Source: DATARH01 sp035504075
Lineage (GTDB): Bacteria; Pseudomonadota; Alphaproteobacteria; ATCC43930; CGMCC-115725
Length of the DNA: 32,371 nucleotides
Direction: 5' to 3'
Assembly: GCA_035504075.1 (NCBI GenBank)
Contig: DATJSO010000033.1
Location: 1-32,371, forward strand
Both the position numbers and the translations under genes were made by a program. Positions 8,426-17,338 of this stretch are shown here, in pieces (within the stretch, counting starts at the first letter, position 1; each line of letters opens with the position of its first letter). The notes below the pieces were generated by a model. That model was not told the DNA's origin. It searched no databases and saw only the letters and a list, made by a program, of their open reading frames with translations.

Positions 8426-9022
8426 ATGGCGCAGGTCGTCATCCGCCGTTCGACGATCGACCTCGGCGGGCTGCCGCAGACGGTGCGGGCTGAGCACGCG
8501 CGTTTTCTGCGCAATTGGCGGGATGCGCTGGTGACGTTCGGGCCGATCTTTCGCGGCGAGGCGCCGGCCGGATATCTCTATCAGACCGATCTGCCGGGTC
8601 CGGCGCCGCAGGCCGTCGCGCGCTTCACGGCGGAGGACCCGATGGCGGTCAACGGCGTCGTCGAAGCCGACGAGGTCAGCGACTGGCACTGTGCGCTGGC
8701 GACCCGCCAGCCAGCCGCGTCGCCGCGCCCGGGCTTTCGAGGGTTCTTCTTTCACGGCGTCGGCAAGCCCGGCATCACCGAATTCCGCAACACGCTGGTG
8801 GCGGCGCACCGCGCCCATCTGCAGCCGAACGACGCCGGTCATTGCCTGGCGCGGGGCTACTTGACCGATGCCGGCGGAAAGGCATGGCTCGGCAGTGCGA
8901 TGGTCTATGAATTCGCCGGCCGCACCGTGCTCGATGAATTCTTTCGCGACGAGCCTTATTGCGTGCATGGCCTTTATCAGCAGATCGACATCTACGACTG
9001 GCGCCGCGGGGAGATCGGCTGA
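8426..9022 (+). CDS. YCII-related domain protein, 198 residues
   Basis: The C-terminal half (about 105-195) looks like a YCII/dimeric ferredoxin-like domain: FFHGVGKPGITEFRNTL, HRAHLQPNDAGHCLARGYLTDAGG, and VYEFAGRTVLDEFFRDEPY. The N-terminal half (about 25-90) repeats the pattern in shortened form (HARFLRNWRDALVTFGPIF, then ARFTAEDPMAVNGVVEADEV), so the protein may be a degenerate tandem. YCII domains often carry a His/Asp active-site pair and occur in halogenated-aromatic or amino acid catabolism; no reaction can be fixed here. The ATG at 8426 lies 1 nt after the stop of the RraA-like gene, so the two are almost surely cotranscribed and translationally coupled. The CitE-like lyase follows 22 nt downstream. 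Confidence 0.78.
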   Translation: MAQVVIRRSTIDLGGLPQTVRAEHARFLRNWRDALVTFGPIFRGEAPAGYLYQTDLPGPAPQAVARFTAEDPMAVNGVVEADEVSDWHCALATRQPAASPRPGFRGFFFHGVGKPGITEFRNTLVAAHRAHLQPNDAGHCLARGYLTDAGGKAWLGSAMVYEFAGRTVLDEFFRDEPYCVHGLYQQIDIYDWRRGEIG

Positions 9023-9044
9023 AGTTCACCGGAAAGGAGGCCCG

Positions 9045-9908
9045 ATGCGCTCGCTTTTGTTCGTGCCGGCCGACAGCGGAAGAAAGCTTGCGCGCAGTCT
9101 CGACAGCGGCGCCGACGCGCTGATCCTCGACCTCGAGGATTCGGTCGCGCCACCCAACCGCGTGACTGCGCGGCGCCAGGCGCGCCAATTCCTTGACGCG
9201 AATGGGCCGGATCGCGTCCGCCGCTATGTCCGCGTCAATCCGCTCGCCAGCGGCCTCGCGCTCGACGACCTGGCTGCGACCGTCGCCGGCCGGCCGGACG
9301 GCATCCTCGTGCCAAAATGCCTGCCCGAGGACGTGCGCACCGCCGACCATTACCTCGCGGCATTCGAGACCGCGGCGGGCATTCCGGTCGGGCGGACCCG
9401 GATCATCGCGATCGCCAGCGAGACGCCGGCCGCCGTGTTCCAGCTCGGCGGCTACGCCGCCACCTCGCCGCGGCTCGAAGCGATCACTTGGGGTGCCGAA
9501 GATCTCGCCGCCTGCCTGGGCGGCAACAACCGCACCGCCGCCGGCGAGTATGACGGCCCTTACAAGCTCGCCCGGTCGTTGTGCCTGCTCGGCGCCGCGG
9601 CGGCCGGCGTCGTCGCGCTCGACACGATCTATACCGATTTCCGCGACGATGAGGGGCTGCGCGCGGAATGCGCCGCCGCCAAGCGGTCGGGTTTTGCCGG
9701 CAAGATGGCAATCCATCCGGCACAGCTGGCCGCGATCAACGCGGTCTTCTCGGTCAGCGCCGAGGAGCGGACGTGGGCCGAGCGCGTCGTCGCCGCGTTT
9801 GCCGCCAATTCGGACGCCGGTACGTTGGCACTCGACGGCAAGATGATCGACCGCCCCCACCTCGTGCTCGCCCGCCGCCTGCTCGGCCTTGCCGCCGCGG
9901 GATCGTAG
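9045..9908 (+). CDS. CitE/HpcH-HpaI family CoA-ester lyase or aldolase
   Basis: The 287-residue product is a TIM barrel of the citrate lyase beta-subunit-like family. Visible signatures are RSLLFVPADSGRKLARSL at the N terminus, ADALILDLEDSVAP (about 26-39, metal-binding acid), RVNPLAS (arginine strand), ITWGAEDLAACLG (about 147-159, second metal acid) and GKMAIHPAQL near 220. Relatives are malyl-CoA, beta-methylmalyl-CoA or citramalyl-CoA lyases, and malyl-CoA thioesterases; the exact substrate is not determined. A strong ribosome site (GGAAAGGAGG, 9031-9040) fixes the ATG at 9045. The longer frame from 8868 overlaps the YCII gene and is not used. It is the third gene of the RraA-YCII-CitE cluster. 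Confidence 0.9.
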   Translation: MRSLLFVPADSGRKLARSLDSGADALILDLEDSVAPPNRVTARRQARQFLDANGPDRVRRYVRVNPLASGLALDDLAATVAGRPDGILVPKCLPEDVRTADHYLAAFETAAGIPVGRTRIIAIASETPAAVFQLGGYAATSPRLEAITWGAEDLAACLGGNNRTAAGEYDGPYKLARSLCLLGAAAAGVVALDTIYTDFRDDEGLRAECAAAKRSGFAGKMAIHPAQLAAINAVFSVSAEERTWAERVVAAFAANSDAGTLALDGKMIDRPHLVLARRLLGLAAAGS

Positions 9909-10012
9909 AGGCGCCGCCTTCGCGGCTGCATCGCAACAACGTGACGGCTCGCGGGATTGGCGTTCAGCCCATAGCCCGCTATCGTGATGCGGCCCCAACA
10001 GTGCGAGGCAGC

Positions 10013-10330
10013 ATGCGTATTCGCGAAATGGCGTTGTCGGCCGCGTTCGCCGCGGCGATTGCAGTGCTCGCGCCGGCATCCGCCCAGGCGCAGTACTACT
10101 ATTCGCCGCTGTGCAACCCGTTTCCATTAACGTGGCCGTTCTGCGTCGTCGGCGCCGTCGCCTACGGCGTCGGGGCGGTTGTCACCGCGCCGTTCCGCGC
10201 GATGGCGCCGCGGCCCTATTACTACGCCCCGCCATACGCGCCGCCGCCGTATTACGGCCCGCCCGCCAACGCCTATGGCGCGCCGCCGCCCGGCGCGCCG
10301 CCCGAAGCTGCTGCACCGCCGGCGCAATAG
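10013..10330 (+). CDS. Small exported Pro/Tyr-rich protein
   Basis: The 105-residue product begins with a clear Sec signal peptide: MRIREM, a hydrophobic Ala-rich core, and the cleavage motif ASAQAQ near residue 25. A short segment with two cysteines follows (CNPFPLTWPFCVVGAVAYG), then a hydrophobic stretch and a C-terminal tail of Tyr-Tyr/Pro-Pro repeats (YYYAPPYAPPPYYGPP, then GAPPPGAPPE). Such proteins are common in alphaproteobacteria and are probably periplasmic or envelope-associated, but no function is known to me. An ATG at 10028 would give a shorter signal peptide. It lies 104 nt after the lyase gene, so it is probably a separate unit, and its stop faces asnS (convergent, 15 nt). Confidence 0.75.
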   Translation: MRIREMALSAAFAAAIAVLAPASAQAQYYYSPLCNPFPLTWPFCVVGAVAYGVGAVVTAPFRAMAPRPYYYAPPYAPPPYYGPPANAYGAPPPGAPPEAAAPPAQ

Positions 10331-10345
10331 CGGCCGGCGCCTGCT

Positions 10346-11755
<1,410 letters not shown>

Positions 11756-11878
11756 GCCGATGAGTTAATCAGGGGGCGCCGGCTTGTCCAGCGATCCGGT
11801 TGCGCCGCGCCCGCGAAGGCGAGATGATGCCGTGGACCAGCGGCGCCGCCGCTGTCGGCAGCACGGAAGGGAGCGAGG

Positions 11879-12616
11879 ATGGCCTACGAAGGGATGATTG
11901 CGGAAACCATCAGGATCATCGGCCATAACGGCGATCCGGTTTCAGCCTACGTCGCGCGACCGCTGGGATCGGGTCCGTTCCCCGGCATCGTCCTGATCCA
12001 CCACATGCCCGGCTGGGACGAGTGGTATCGCGAATGCACGCGGCGCTTCGCGCATCACGGCTACGCGACGATCAGCCATAACCTCTACGAGCGCTTCGGC
12101 GAGGGCAAGGCCGACGACGTCGCCGCGAAGGCGCGCGCCGAGGGCGGCGTGTCCGACGACCAGATGGTCGGCGACACCGAGGCCGCGGTGCAGTTTCTGC
12201 GTCGTCAGCCGTGGCTCAACGGCAAGGTCGGCCTGTTCGGCACCTGCTCGGGCGGCCGCCAGACCTTTCTCTTTGCCTGCCGGCAAAAAAGCATCGACTG
12301 TGCGATGGAGCTGTGGGGTGGCCGCGTCGTGCAGGACGAACTGACCCCGAAGCAGCCGGTGTCGCCGATCACCCTGACCAAAAACCTGTCGTGCCCGCTG
12401 CTGGGCCTGTTCGGCAACGAGGATCGCGCACCGACGCCGGAACAGGTGGACGAGCACGAGGCCGAACTGAAGAAGCACGGCAAGAACTACGAGTTCCACC
12501 GCTACGACGGCGCCGGCCACGGCTTCTTCTACTACGACCGCCCGGCGTACCGCATCGAGCAGGCATTGGACGGCTGGAAAAGGGTGTGGGCGTTCTGCGA
12601 AGAGCATTTGCGCTGA
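11879..12616 (+). CDS. Dienelactone hydrolase family alpha/beta-hydrolase
   Basis: The 245 residues form a single alpha/beta-hydrolase domain of the dienelactone hydrolase type. The nucleophile elbow reads LFGTCSGGRQ with Cys123, the same residue number as in the Pseudomonas enzyme. The acid is probably Asp182 (GNEDRAPTPEQ) and the base His214 (GAGHGFF). Classical members open the lactone ring of 4-carboxymethylenebut-2-en-4-olide in chlorocatechol breakdown; many paralogues act on other lactones or esters, so the substrate is left open. The ATG at 11879 follows GGAAGGGAGCGAGG. No signal peptide is seen, so it should be cytoplasmic. No chlorocatechol pathway gene lies nearby. Confidence 0.9.
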   Translation: MAYEGMIAETIRIIGHNGDPVSAYVARPLGSGPFPGIVLIHHMPGWDEWYRECTRRFAHHGYATISHNLYERFGEGKADDVAAKARAEGGVSDDQMVGDTEAAVQFLRRQPWLNGKVGLFGTCSGGRQTFLFACRQKSIDCAMELWGGRVVQDELTPKQPVSPITLTKNLSCPLLGLFGNEDRAPTPEQVDEHEAELKKHGKNYEFHRYDGAGHGFFYYDRPAYRIEQALDGWKRVWAFCEEHLR

Positions 12617-12647
12617 GGCGCCGTATTCATCGGTCAAAACCCTGACC

Positions 12648-12720
12648 CGTCACCCCCGCGCAGGCGGAGGTCCAGGGCAAGCGGCAGGACGCTTTCCGGA
12701 TTCCCGCCTCGGGGGTGACG
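12648..12720. repeat. Intergenic palindromic repeat (CGTCACCCCCG type)
   Basis: A 73-nt element lies between the dienelactone hydrolase and the small hypothetical gene. Its ends are inverted copies: CGTCACCCCCGCGCAGGCGG on the left, and CCGCCTCGGGGGTGACG on the right, which is the reverse complement of CGTCACCCCCGAGGCGG. An internal GGTCCAGG/CTTTCCGGATTCC pattern is typical of dispersed repeats in alphaproteobacterial genomes. It could fold into one long stem in RNA. It ends 10 nt before the ribosome site of the next gene. Confidence 0.75.
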
Positions 12721-12748
12721 ATTTCATCGCGGGAGGCAGTGCCGCGCC

Positions 12749-13030
12749 ATGTGCACCTCGATCGTCGAGATCGTCCCGTCCGCCGGAGCCGGCAAGACCG
12801 GCGACGGCTGGATCGAACTGACCCATTCGGTCGTCTCCTACGACCATCCGCACCACGCCCTCTTGGAAGAGGCGATCACGATCGATTTCGTCAATTCGGC
12901 GATGGGGCCGGGCTCCCGCGTCGCCGTCGAACTGACGCTGGAGGCGGCGAAGCAGCTCAACGCCGCCCTGACGCGGGCAATCACCCAGGCCGACATCGAG
13001 GAATCGCACCGCCATCGCCCGGCGGCATAA
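12749..13030 (+). CDS. Small conserved hypothetical protein (DUF6295-like)
   Basis: A 93-residue soluble protein starting MCTSIVEIVPSAGAGKTGDGW, with a central motif VSYDHPHHALLEEAITIDFVN and GPGSRVAVELTLEAAKQLNAAL. From memory it resembles a small family labelled DUF6295, known mostly from actinobacteria; the name should be treated as tentative. The His-rich YDHPHH motif and Cys2 could bind metal, but this is inference. The ATG at 12749 has GGGAGG at 12731-12736, a somewhat long spacing. The opposite-strand frame here is Arg/Gly-rich and rejected. No function is assigned. Confidence 0.72.
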   Translation: MCTSIVEIVPSAGAGKTGDGWIELTHSVVSYDHPHHALLEEAITIDFVNSAMGPGSRVAVELTLEAAKQLNAALTRAITQADIEESHRHRPAA

Positions 13031-13043
13031 CTGCTGGCAGCGC

Positions 13044-13919
13044 TTAATCGAGTTGGAAGAGGTGGAATACGACGGTCATACAACACGTGATCAGCGCTGC
13101 GACGAGGCCGATAGCCTCTATTGGATGATCGTCTCCTCGCTCAAGAAACCATTGCATAGTTCGAGTGAAACGAAAGATACTTTGCAGGCCCCGCAGTGAT
13201 ATGGCTCCGAATGCGAACAACGCAAGCCACAGATGGACCATCAGAGCAGCAATCAGGCAGAGGCTGGATGGTTCCTGAAATATACCGGCCTTAAATAGAG
13301 CGGAACCTATATAAAAGAGCCCGACCGGATCAACTATGGGCCAGAGCCAAAGAGCCGGCTTGTGGAATACCAGCGCCAACGCCCCGACAATCGTTACCAT
13401 ATTTAGAAATATGAATACTCCACCGACGACGAAAGATCCGGCGGCAGCTGAAAGGAGGATCGCCCAAAGAGGCCTGTCCTGATGCAGCGTTCGTAGGAGA
13501 AATCGGACCAGAAACAGCGAAACGTAATCAGAGAAAATGTTACCAAAATATGGAAGCATGAAAAATCGGAACAATGAGGCGCCTCTTGCGGCGATTATTG
13601 TAACGAAAAATATAGTATTGAGTGCACCTTTCATGCCAATAAGAGCCGTCGCTACAATGCAAATCGTAAAAACGGAAACTGTTATTGAGCGAGTGAGCGC
13701 ACGAAACCTAAATAGGGGTGCGGTATAAATGTTATCGAACGCGGCGACAAGCGCGGTTTTTAAGTCAATATCGTTGTAATCTTGATAATTTATCCAGGCG
13801 TTGATTGCACGTTTCGCCGGAGCGGACGCTTTTCCATCCAAAAAATGGAATAGTAAGTATATGGCTACAGCGGGCGCCAGCCACGGCAGCAAGCTGGCTA
13901 CGACCCGTAACCCCTGCAC
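13044..13919 (-). CDS. Polytopic membrane protein of unknown function, AT-richer than neighbours
   Basis: I do not recognise this 291-residue protein. It has about six or seven hydrophobic spans: near residues 8-26, 80-98, 102-120, 148-185 (probably two), 195-212, 225-245 and 268-288. A soluble stretch with NAWINYQDYNDIDLKTAL (about 40-58) follows the first span. The base composition is unlike the rest of the window: 13561-13620 is 23/60 G+C, with free use of ATA, AAA and TTA codons where neighbours rarely use them. The only available start at 13919 is GTG with a weak ribosome site, and the true start could lie further in. It follows the FAD dehydrogenase gene by 29 nt on the same strand, but the composition argues for a separate history. 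No transposase or integrase is adjacent. Confidence 0.7.
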   Translation of the reverse strand: MQGLRVVASLLPWLAPAVAIYLLFHFLDGKASAPAKRAINAWINYQDYNDIDLKTALVAAFDNIYTAPLFRFRALTRSITVSVFTICIVATALIGMKGALNTIFFVTIIAARGASLFRFFMLPYFGNIFSDYVSLFLVRFLLRTLHQDRPLWAILLSAAAGSFVVGGVFIFLNMVTIVGALALVFHKPALWLWPIVDPVGLFYIGSALFKAGIFQEPSSLCLIAALMVHLWLALFAFGAISLRGLQSIFRFTRTMQWFLERGDDHPIEAIGLVAALITCCMTVVFHLFQLD

Positions 13920-13948
13920 GAGCGAATACCCAGAGTCAGTGACTTATA

Positions 13949-15634
13949 TTATGACCGTACCGCCGCGGCTGCCTCTTTCCCGGCGATGTAGCCCTGGCAG
14001 GCGGCGCGCGCGAGGCCGTGCTGCGAAAACCCGCCGGCCGACTCGCCGCCGCAATACAGCCCGGGGATTACCGCGCCATTCATGTCGAGGACGCGGCATC
14101 TGGCGTCGATGCGCAGCCCGGCGCGCGTGTCGTGCACAACCGGCGTGCACCAGGCGGCGTAAAACGGCGCCCGGGCGATTTTGTGAAGCGGCTTGGGCTT
14201 GGCGAAATCCTCGTCCCTGCCGCTGTCGACAAACGAATTATAGCGCGCAACCGTCGCTTCAAGGTTGGCCGGCGGCATCGCGACGCGCTGGTATTGCATG
14301 GCGATTTTCTCGGCGAGGTCAGCCAGCCGGCCGGCACTGAAGAAAAATCCGGCGGCGATATCGACATGGGGCGGCTCGACCTGCCAGGCTTCGCGCTCGA
14401 TGGCGTCCGCATCAAAAATCGCCCAGATCGGCCCGCCGCCGTTGTGCCCGTCGTCGATGCCGGCCAAGGCGGCGTTGAGCCAGTTGTTGGGCGCATAGCG
14501 AGCGCGCTCGACATTGCGCCAGTCGCCCTGCACGTAATTTTCGATCGAGTTGTAATTGTTGGCGATGTATTGCCCGCCGGTCTCGTCATAAAAGCGCTTA
14601 CCCAGCATGTTGACGCAGACCACATCCTGCCAGTCTTTGACAAACAGGCCGGTGGCGCGCGCCTTGTCAAAGACCGGGCTGTCCGGCTGCCAGCTGAGGT
14701 GCCGGTAATTGTACTGGCAGCCGATGAAATTGGGCTTCGTGACATTGGAGCCGAATTCGCCGATCTGGTTGTAAAAGCCCCACAGCGCGGCGCCGACCGC
14801 CATCGCCGCCAATTCGCCGCTGGCGTCCTGGTCGGACCACGGCATGCCGGCCAGCCCGCAATATTCCTCGGTCAGCCGCGGGTCGAACATGCGGCGGAAG
14901 TTGACGTTGCCGGTCGAGCCGCCAGTGCCGACGATGACCGCCCTTTTGGCCCGGATCCCGAGCGCCCGGCCGCGGTGCTCGACCGCGATGCCGAGCACCG
15001 GGCCGGCATGCGGCGTCTCGCGGTAGATCCGCGTCATGCGGTGTTCCAGCAGGATTTCGACGTCGCATCTGCGCGCCGCCGTTTCCAGCGACCGCATCAT
15101 GCCGTTGCCCGACGAGCGGGTCTTCTGCACGGCCGGCTCGGCCGGCTTGCCGCTGGCCGGCATCGGCCAATGCCCGACGACGCTGTGCATCTCGCGCGGC
15201 AGCGAATTGCCGACCGAATTGCCGCCGATGTGATCGGGCGCCTTGTCGACGAACTCGACGCCGTGCGCCAACAGCCATTCGAAGCAGGGCGCGCTGTTGT
15301 CGGCAAAGGCGCGGATGATCTCGCGGTCATTGTAACGGTAGTCGGGAAAGCCGTTCGGCCCGACGACCGACCAGTCTGTCAAGTCGCGGAACAAGAGATC
15401 GGGCGTGTCGTGGATGCCGTATTTCTTTTGCACGCTGGTGCCGCCGCCCAGCGGCACATTGCCGCCCGAAATGATCGCGTGGCCGCCGATGTCGCGCTCG
15501 GCTTCGACGAGGATCACCGAGCATCCCCCTTCGCGTGCGGCGACCGCGGCCGGCAGCCCGGTTGCGCCGGCGCCGATCACGACGACATCGGCCTCGATGT
15601 CCCATTTCTCAGGAACGTCCGCTCCACCCGTCAT
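13949..15634 (-). CDS. FAD-dependent dehydrogenase (fumarate reductase / 3-ketosteroid dehydrogenase-like flavoprotein)
   Basis: The 561-residue product is a FAD_binding_2 flavoprotein. The dinucleotide motif VVVIGAGATG (Gly21-Gly26) is followed by the acidic end of the second strand (VILVEAERDIGGHAIISGG). The C-terminal FAD segment reads GAVIPGLYCGGESAGGFSQHGLARAACQGYIAG. The architecture matches flavocytochrome c/fumarate reductase flavoproteins and 3-ketosteroid-delta1-dehydrogenases, which move hydride between FAD and an activated CH-CH bond. The substrate is not evident. The ATG at 15634 is preferred over 15703 because GTGGGGAA lies just upstream and the added residues are not family-like. 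There is no Tat or Sec signal. It is divergent from the Baeyer-Villiger-type monooxygenase gene, with a 144-nt shared promoter region. Confidence 0.88.
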   Translation of the reverse strand: MTGGADVPEKWDIEADVVVIGAGATGLPAAVAAREGGCSVILVEAERDIGGHAIISGGNVPLGGGTSVQKKYGIHDTPDLLFRDLTDWSVVGPNGFPDYRYNDREIIRAFADNSAPCFEWLLAHGVEFVDKAPDHIGGNSVGNSLPREMHSVVGHWPMPASGKPAEPAVQKTRSSGNGMMRSLETAARRCDVEILLEHRMTRIYRETPHAGPVLGIAVEHRGRALGIRAKRAVIVGTGGSTGNVNFRRMFDPRLTEEYCGLAGMPWSDQDASGELAAMAVGAALWGFYNQIGEFGSNVTKPNFIGCQYNYRHLSWQPDSPVFDKARATGLFVKDWQDVVCVNMLGKRFYDETGGQYIANNYNSIENYVQGDWRNVERARYAPNNWLNAALAGIDDGHNGGGPIWAIFDADAIEREAWQVEPPHVDIAAGFFFSAGRLADLAEKIAMQYQRVAMPPANLEATVARYNSFVDSGRDEDFAKPKPLHKIARAPFYAAWCTPVVHDTRAGLRIDARCRVLDMNGAVIPGLYCGGESAGGFSQHGLARAACQGYIAGKEAAAAVRS

Positions 15635-15778
15635 TTTTGTTCCCCACTGAAGGTCCGCAGCGACGGAGGCTATGCCAGCTTCGGGGCAATGGCTCAAGGA
15701 CAAGCGGAGGACATTGTCGAACCGCCGGTGGCCGGATTAACGTTGCCCTGAAAACCGTGTCAGGAATTGCGAGGCGTC

Positions 15779-17236
15779 ATGGCTGAGGGGAATTTTCGCA
15801 CCGTCGTCGCCGGGGCTGGCGTCTCCGGGCTGTTCATGGCCGAGACGCTGAAAGGGGCGAAGATCGATTTTGCGGTCTATGAAAAGGCCGGCGATGTCGG
15901 CGGCACGTGGCGCGACAACACGTTTCCGGGTCTCTTCGTCGACGTGCTGTCGCGGCAATACGAATTTCCGTTCCAGCCGAATTACAATTGGTCGCGCAAA
16001 TACGCGCCGGCGAGCGAGATCTGGGAGTATGTCAAAAAGGTCGCGCACGACCGCGGGCTGAAGCGCTTCATCCGTTTCAACGAAGAGATCACGTCGGCGC
16101 GTTTCACCGATGGGCGCTGGCACATCGAGACCGCTGCCGGCACGCAGGACGTCGCCGATGTCTTTGTCTGCGCCACCGGCTTTCTGCACAAGCCGGTCCT
16201 GCCCGACATCCCCGGCAGAGATGATTTCGCCGGCCCGTCATTCCATTCGGCGCGCTGGGACCACAGTGTGCCATATGCGGGCAAGCGCTGGGGCGTCATC
16301 GGCAGCGGCGCCAGCGGTGTGCAGATCACCGAGGCGCTGGCCTGGGCCGGCTGCGCAGTGACGCAGTTCATCCGCCGTGCGCAATGGGTGCACATTCGCG
16401 AAAACCCGCATTCGACCTGGAAGGAGCGCCTCAAATTGCGCCTGCCGGGCGGCTACGCGCGCGAGCAGCAAAAGCTCTGGCGGTTCATCAACGAGTTCGA
16501 CCAGTGGCGCCTCCAACCGGGGGCGCAGCGCGAAGCGATGGAAAGGGAATACCGTTCCTTTCTCGATGATATCAAGGACCCCGAGCTGCGCGCGAAATTG
16601 ACGCCCGATTACAATCTCGGCTGCACCCGCATCCCCAAATCCGACAAGAATTATTACGAGGCCGTGCAACTGCCGAATGCGCAAATCGTCAAGGGTCACA
16701 TCGCGCGCATCGCGCCGGACGGCGTCGTCATGGCGGACGGCACGCACGTGCCCGTTGACGTGCTCGTTTACGCCACCGGGTTTGATGTGCACGCCTACAT
16801 GCGGCCGATGAATGTTATCGGTCTTAACGGTGTGACGATCGATGAAGCGTGGAAGGAGCGGATTTATTCCTACGGCGGCATCGCATTACCTGGCTTTCCG
16901 AACCTCTTCATGCTGTATGGGCCGTTTGCGCCGGTCAACAACGTGCCGGTGCCGTTGGGCCTCGAGCAGGAGATCGGCTGCATCATGCGATTGATCGCCG
17001 AGGCGCGCGCCCGCCGCGCCGCCGTCGCGCCGACCGCCGAGGCAACCGAACGCTTCCTGGCCCGCCTCGACCGGCATTTTCCCGGCACGGTGTGGGTCGG
17101 GGGGTGCAAGAACTGGTACACCAGCGCCCAGCCGACCCCGGTGCTGTGGCCGTTGCCGCAGGAGCAGCACCGCGCGTTTTTCGCCGACGCACCGGCCGAG
17201 GACTTCCAGTTCATCCCCACCGGCCACGCGGATTGA
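15779..17236 (+). CDS. Flavin-containing monooxygenase, Baeyer-Villiger type
   Basis: A 485-residue class B flavoprotein monooxygenase that uses FAD and NADPH. The first Rossmann motif is GAGVSG (12-17), the second GSGASG (175-180). Between them lies FAGPSFHSARWD (150-161), which fits the Baeyer-Villiger fingerprint FxGxxxHxxxWP/D. DVLVYATGFDVHAYM is the ATG motif before the C-terminal region. Likely substrates are ketones, oxidised to esters or lactones; the true substrate is unknown. The ATG at 15779 is used because GAGG sits 4 nt before it; a TTG at 15767 would add four residues. It is divergent from the FAD dehydrogenase and converges with the luciferase-like gene across a palindromic repeat. 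Confidence 0.92.
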   Translation: MAEGNFRTVVAGAGVSGLFMAETLKGAKIDFAVYEKAGDVGGTWRDNTFPGLFVDVLSRQYEFPFQPNYNWSRKYAPASEIWEYVKKVAHDRGLKRFIRFNEEITSARFTDGRWHIETAAGTQDVADVFVCATGFLHKPVLPDIPGRDDFAGPSFHSARWDHSVPYAGKRWGVIGSGASGVQITEALAWAGCAVTQFIRRAQWVHIRENPHSTWKERLKLRLPGGYAREQQKLWRFINEFDQWRLQPGAQREAMEREYRSFLDDIKDPELRAKLTPDYNLGCTRIPKSDKNYYEAVQLPNAQIVKGHIARIAPDGVVMADGTHVPVDVLVYATGFDVHAYMRPMNVIGLNGVTIDEAWKERIYSYGGIALPGFPNLFMLYGPFAPVNNVPVPLGLEQEIGCIMRLIAEARARRAAVAPTAEATERFLARLDRHFPGTVWVGGCKNWYTSAQPTPVLWPLPQEQHRAFFADAPAEDFQFIPTGHAD

Positions 17237-17245
17237 CCGCGATGC

Positions 17246-17319
17246 CGTCACGGCCGGGCCTGACCCGGGCCGTCTACGCGCTGTGTTCGTGGATGCCCGG
17301 ATCAAGTCCGGGCATGACG
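17246..17319. repeat. Paired palindromic repeat between convergent genes
   Basis: Two related units lie in opposite orientation. Unit one (17246-17278) runs CGTCACGGCCGGGCCTGACC onward to TCTACG. Unit two (17288-17319) on the opposite strand runs CGTCATGCCCGGACTTGATC onward to TCCACG. Each unit is an imperfect hairpin (CCCGGATCAAGTCCGGG in unit two). The core matches a repeat type widely dispersed in alphaproteobacteria. It sits in the 102-nt gap between the stops of the monooxygenase and the luciferase-like gene, where it could end transcription from both sides. Confidence 0.75.
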
Positions 17320-17338
17320 AATTGGGTGAACCGCGGTG

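Noticed and set aside
12650..13015. Minus-strand frame opposite the small DUF6295-like gene
   Set aside because: No ribosome site and biased composition; part of it runs through the palindromic repeat.
14018..15751. A 577-codon plus-strand frame opposite the FAD dehydrogenase
   Set aside because: Antisense shadow; the minus-strand product has both FAD-binding motifs.
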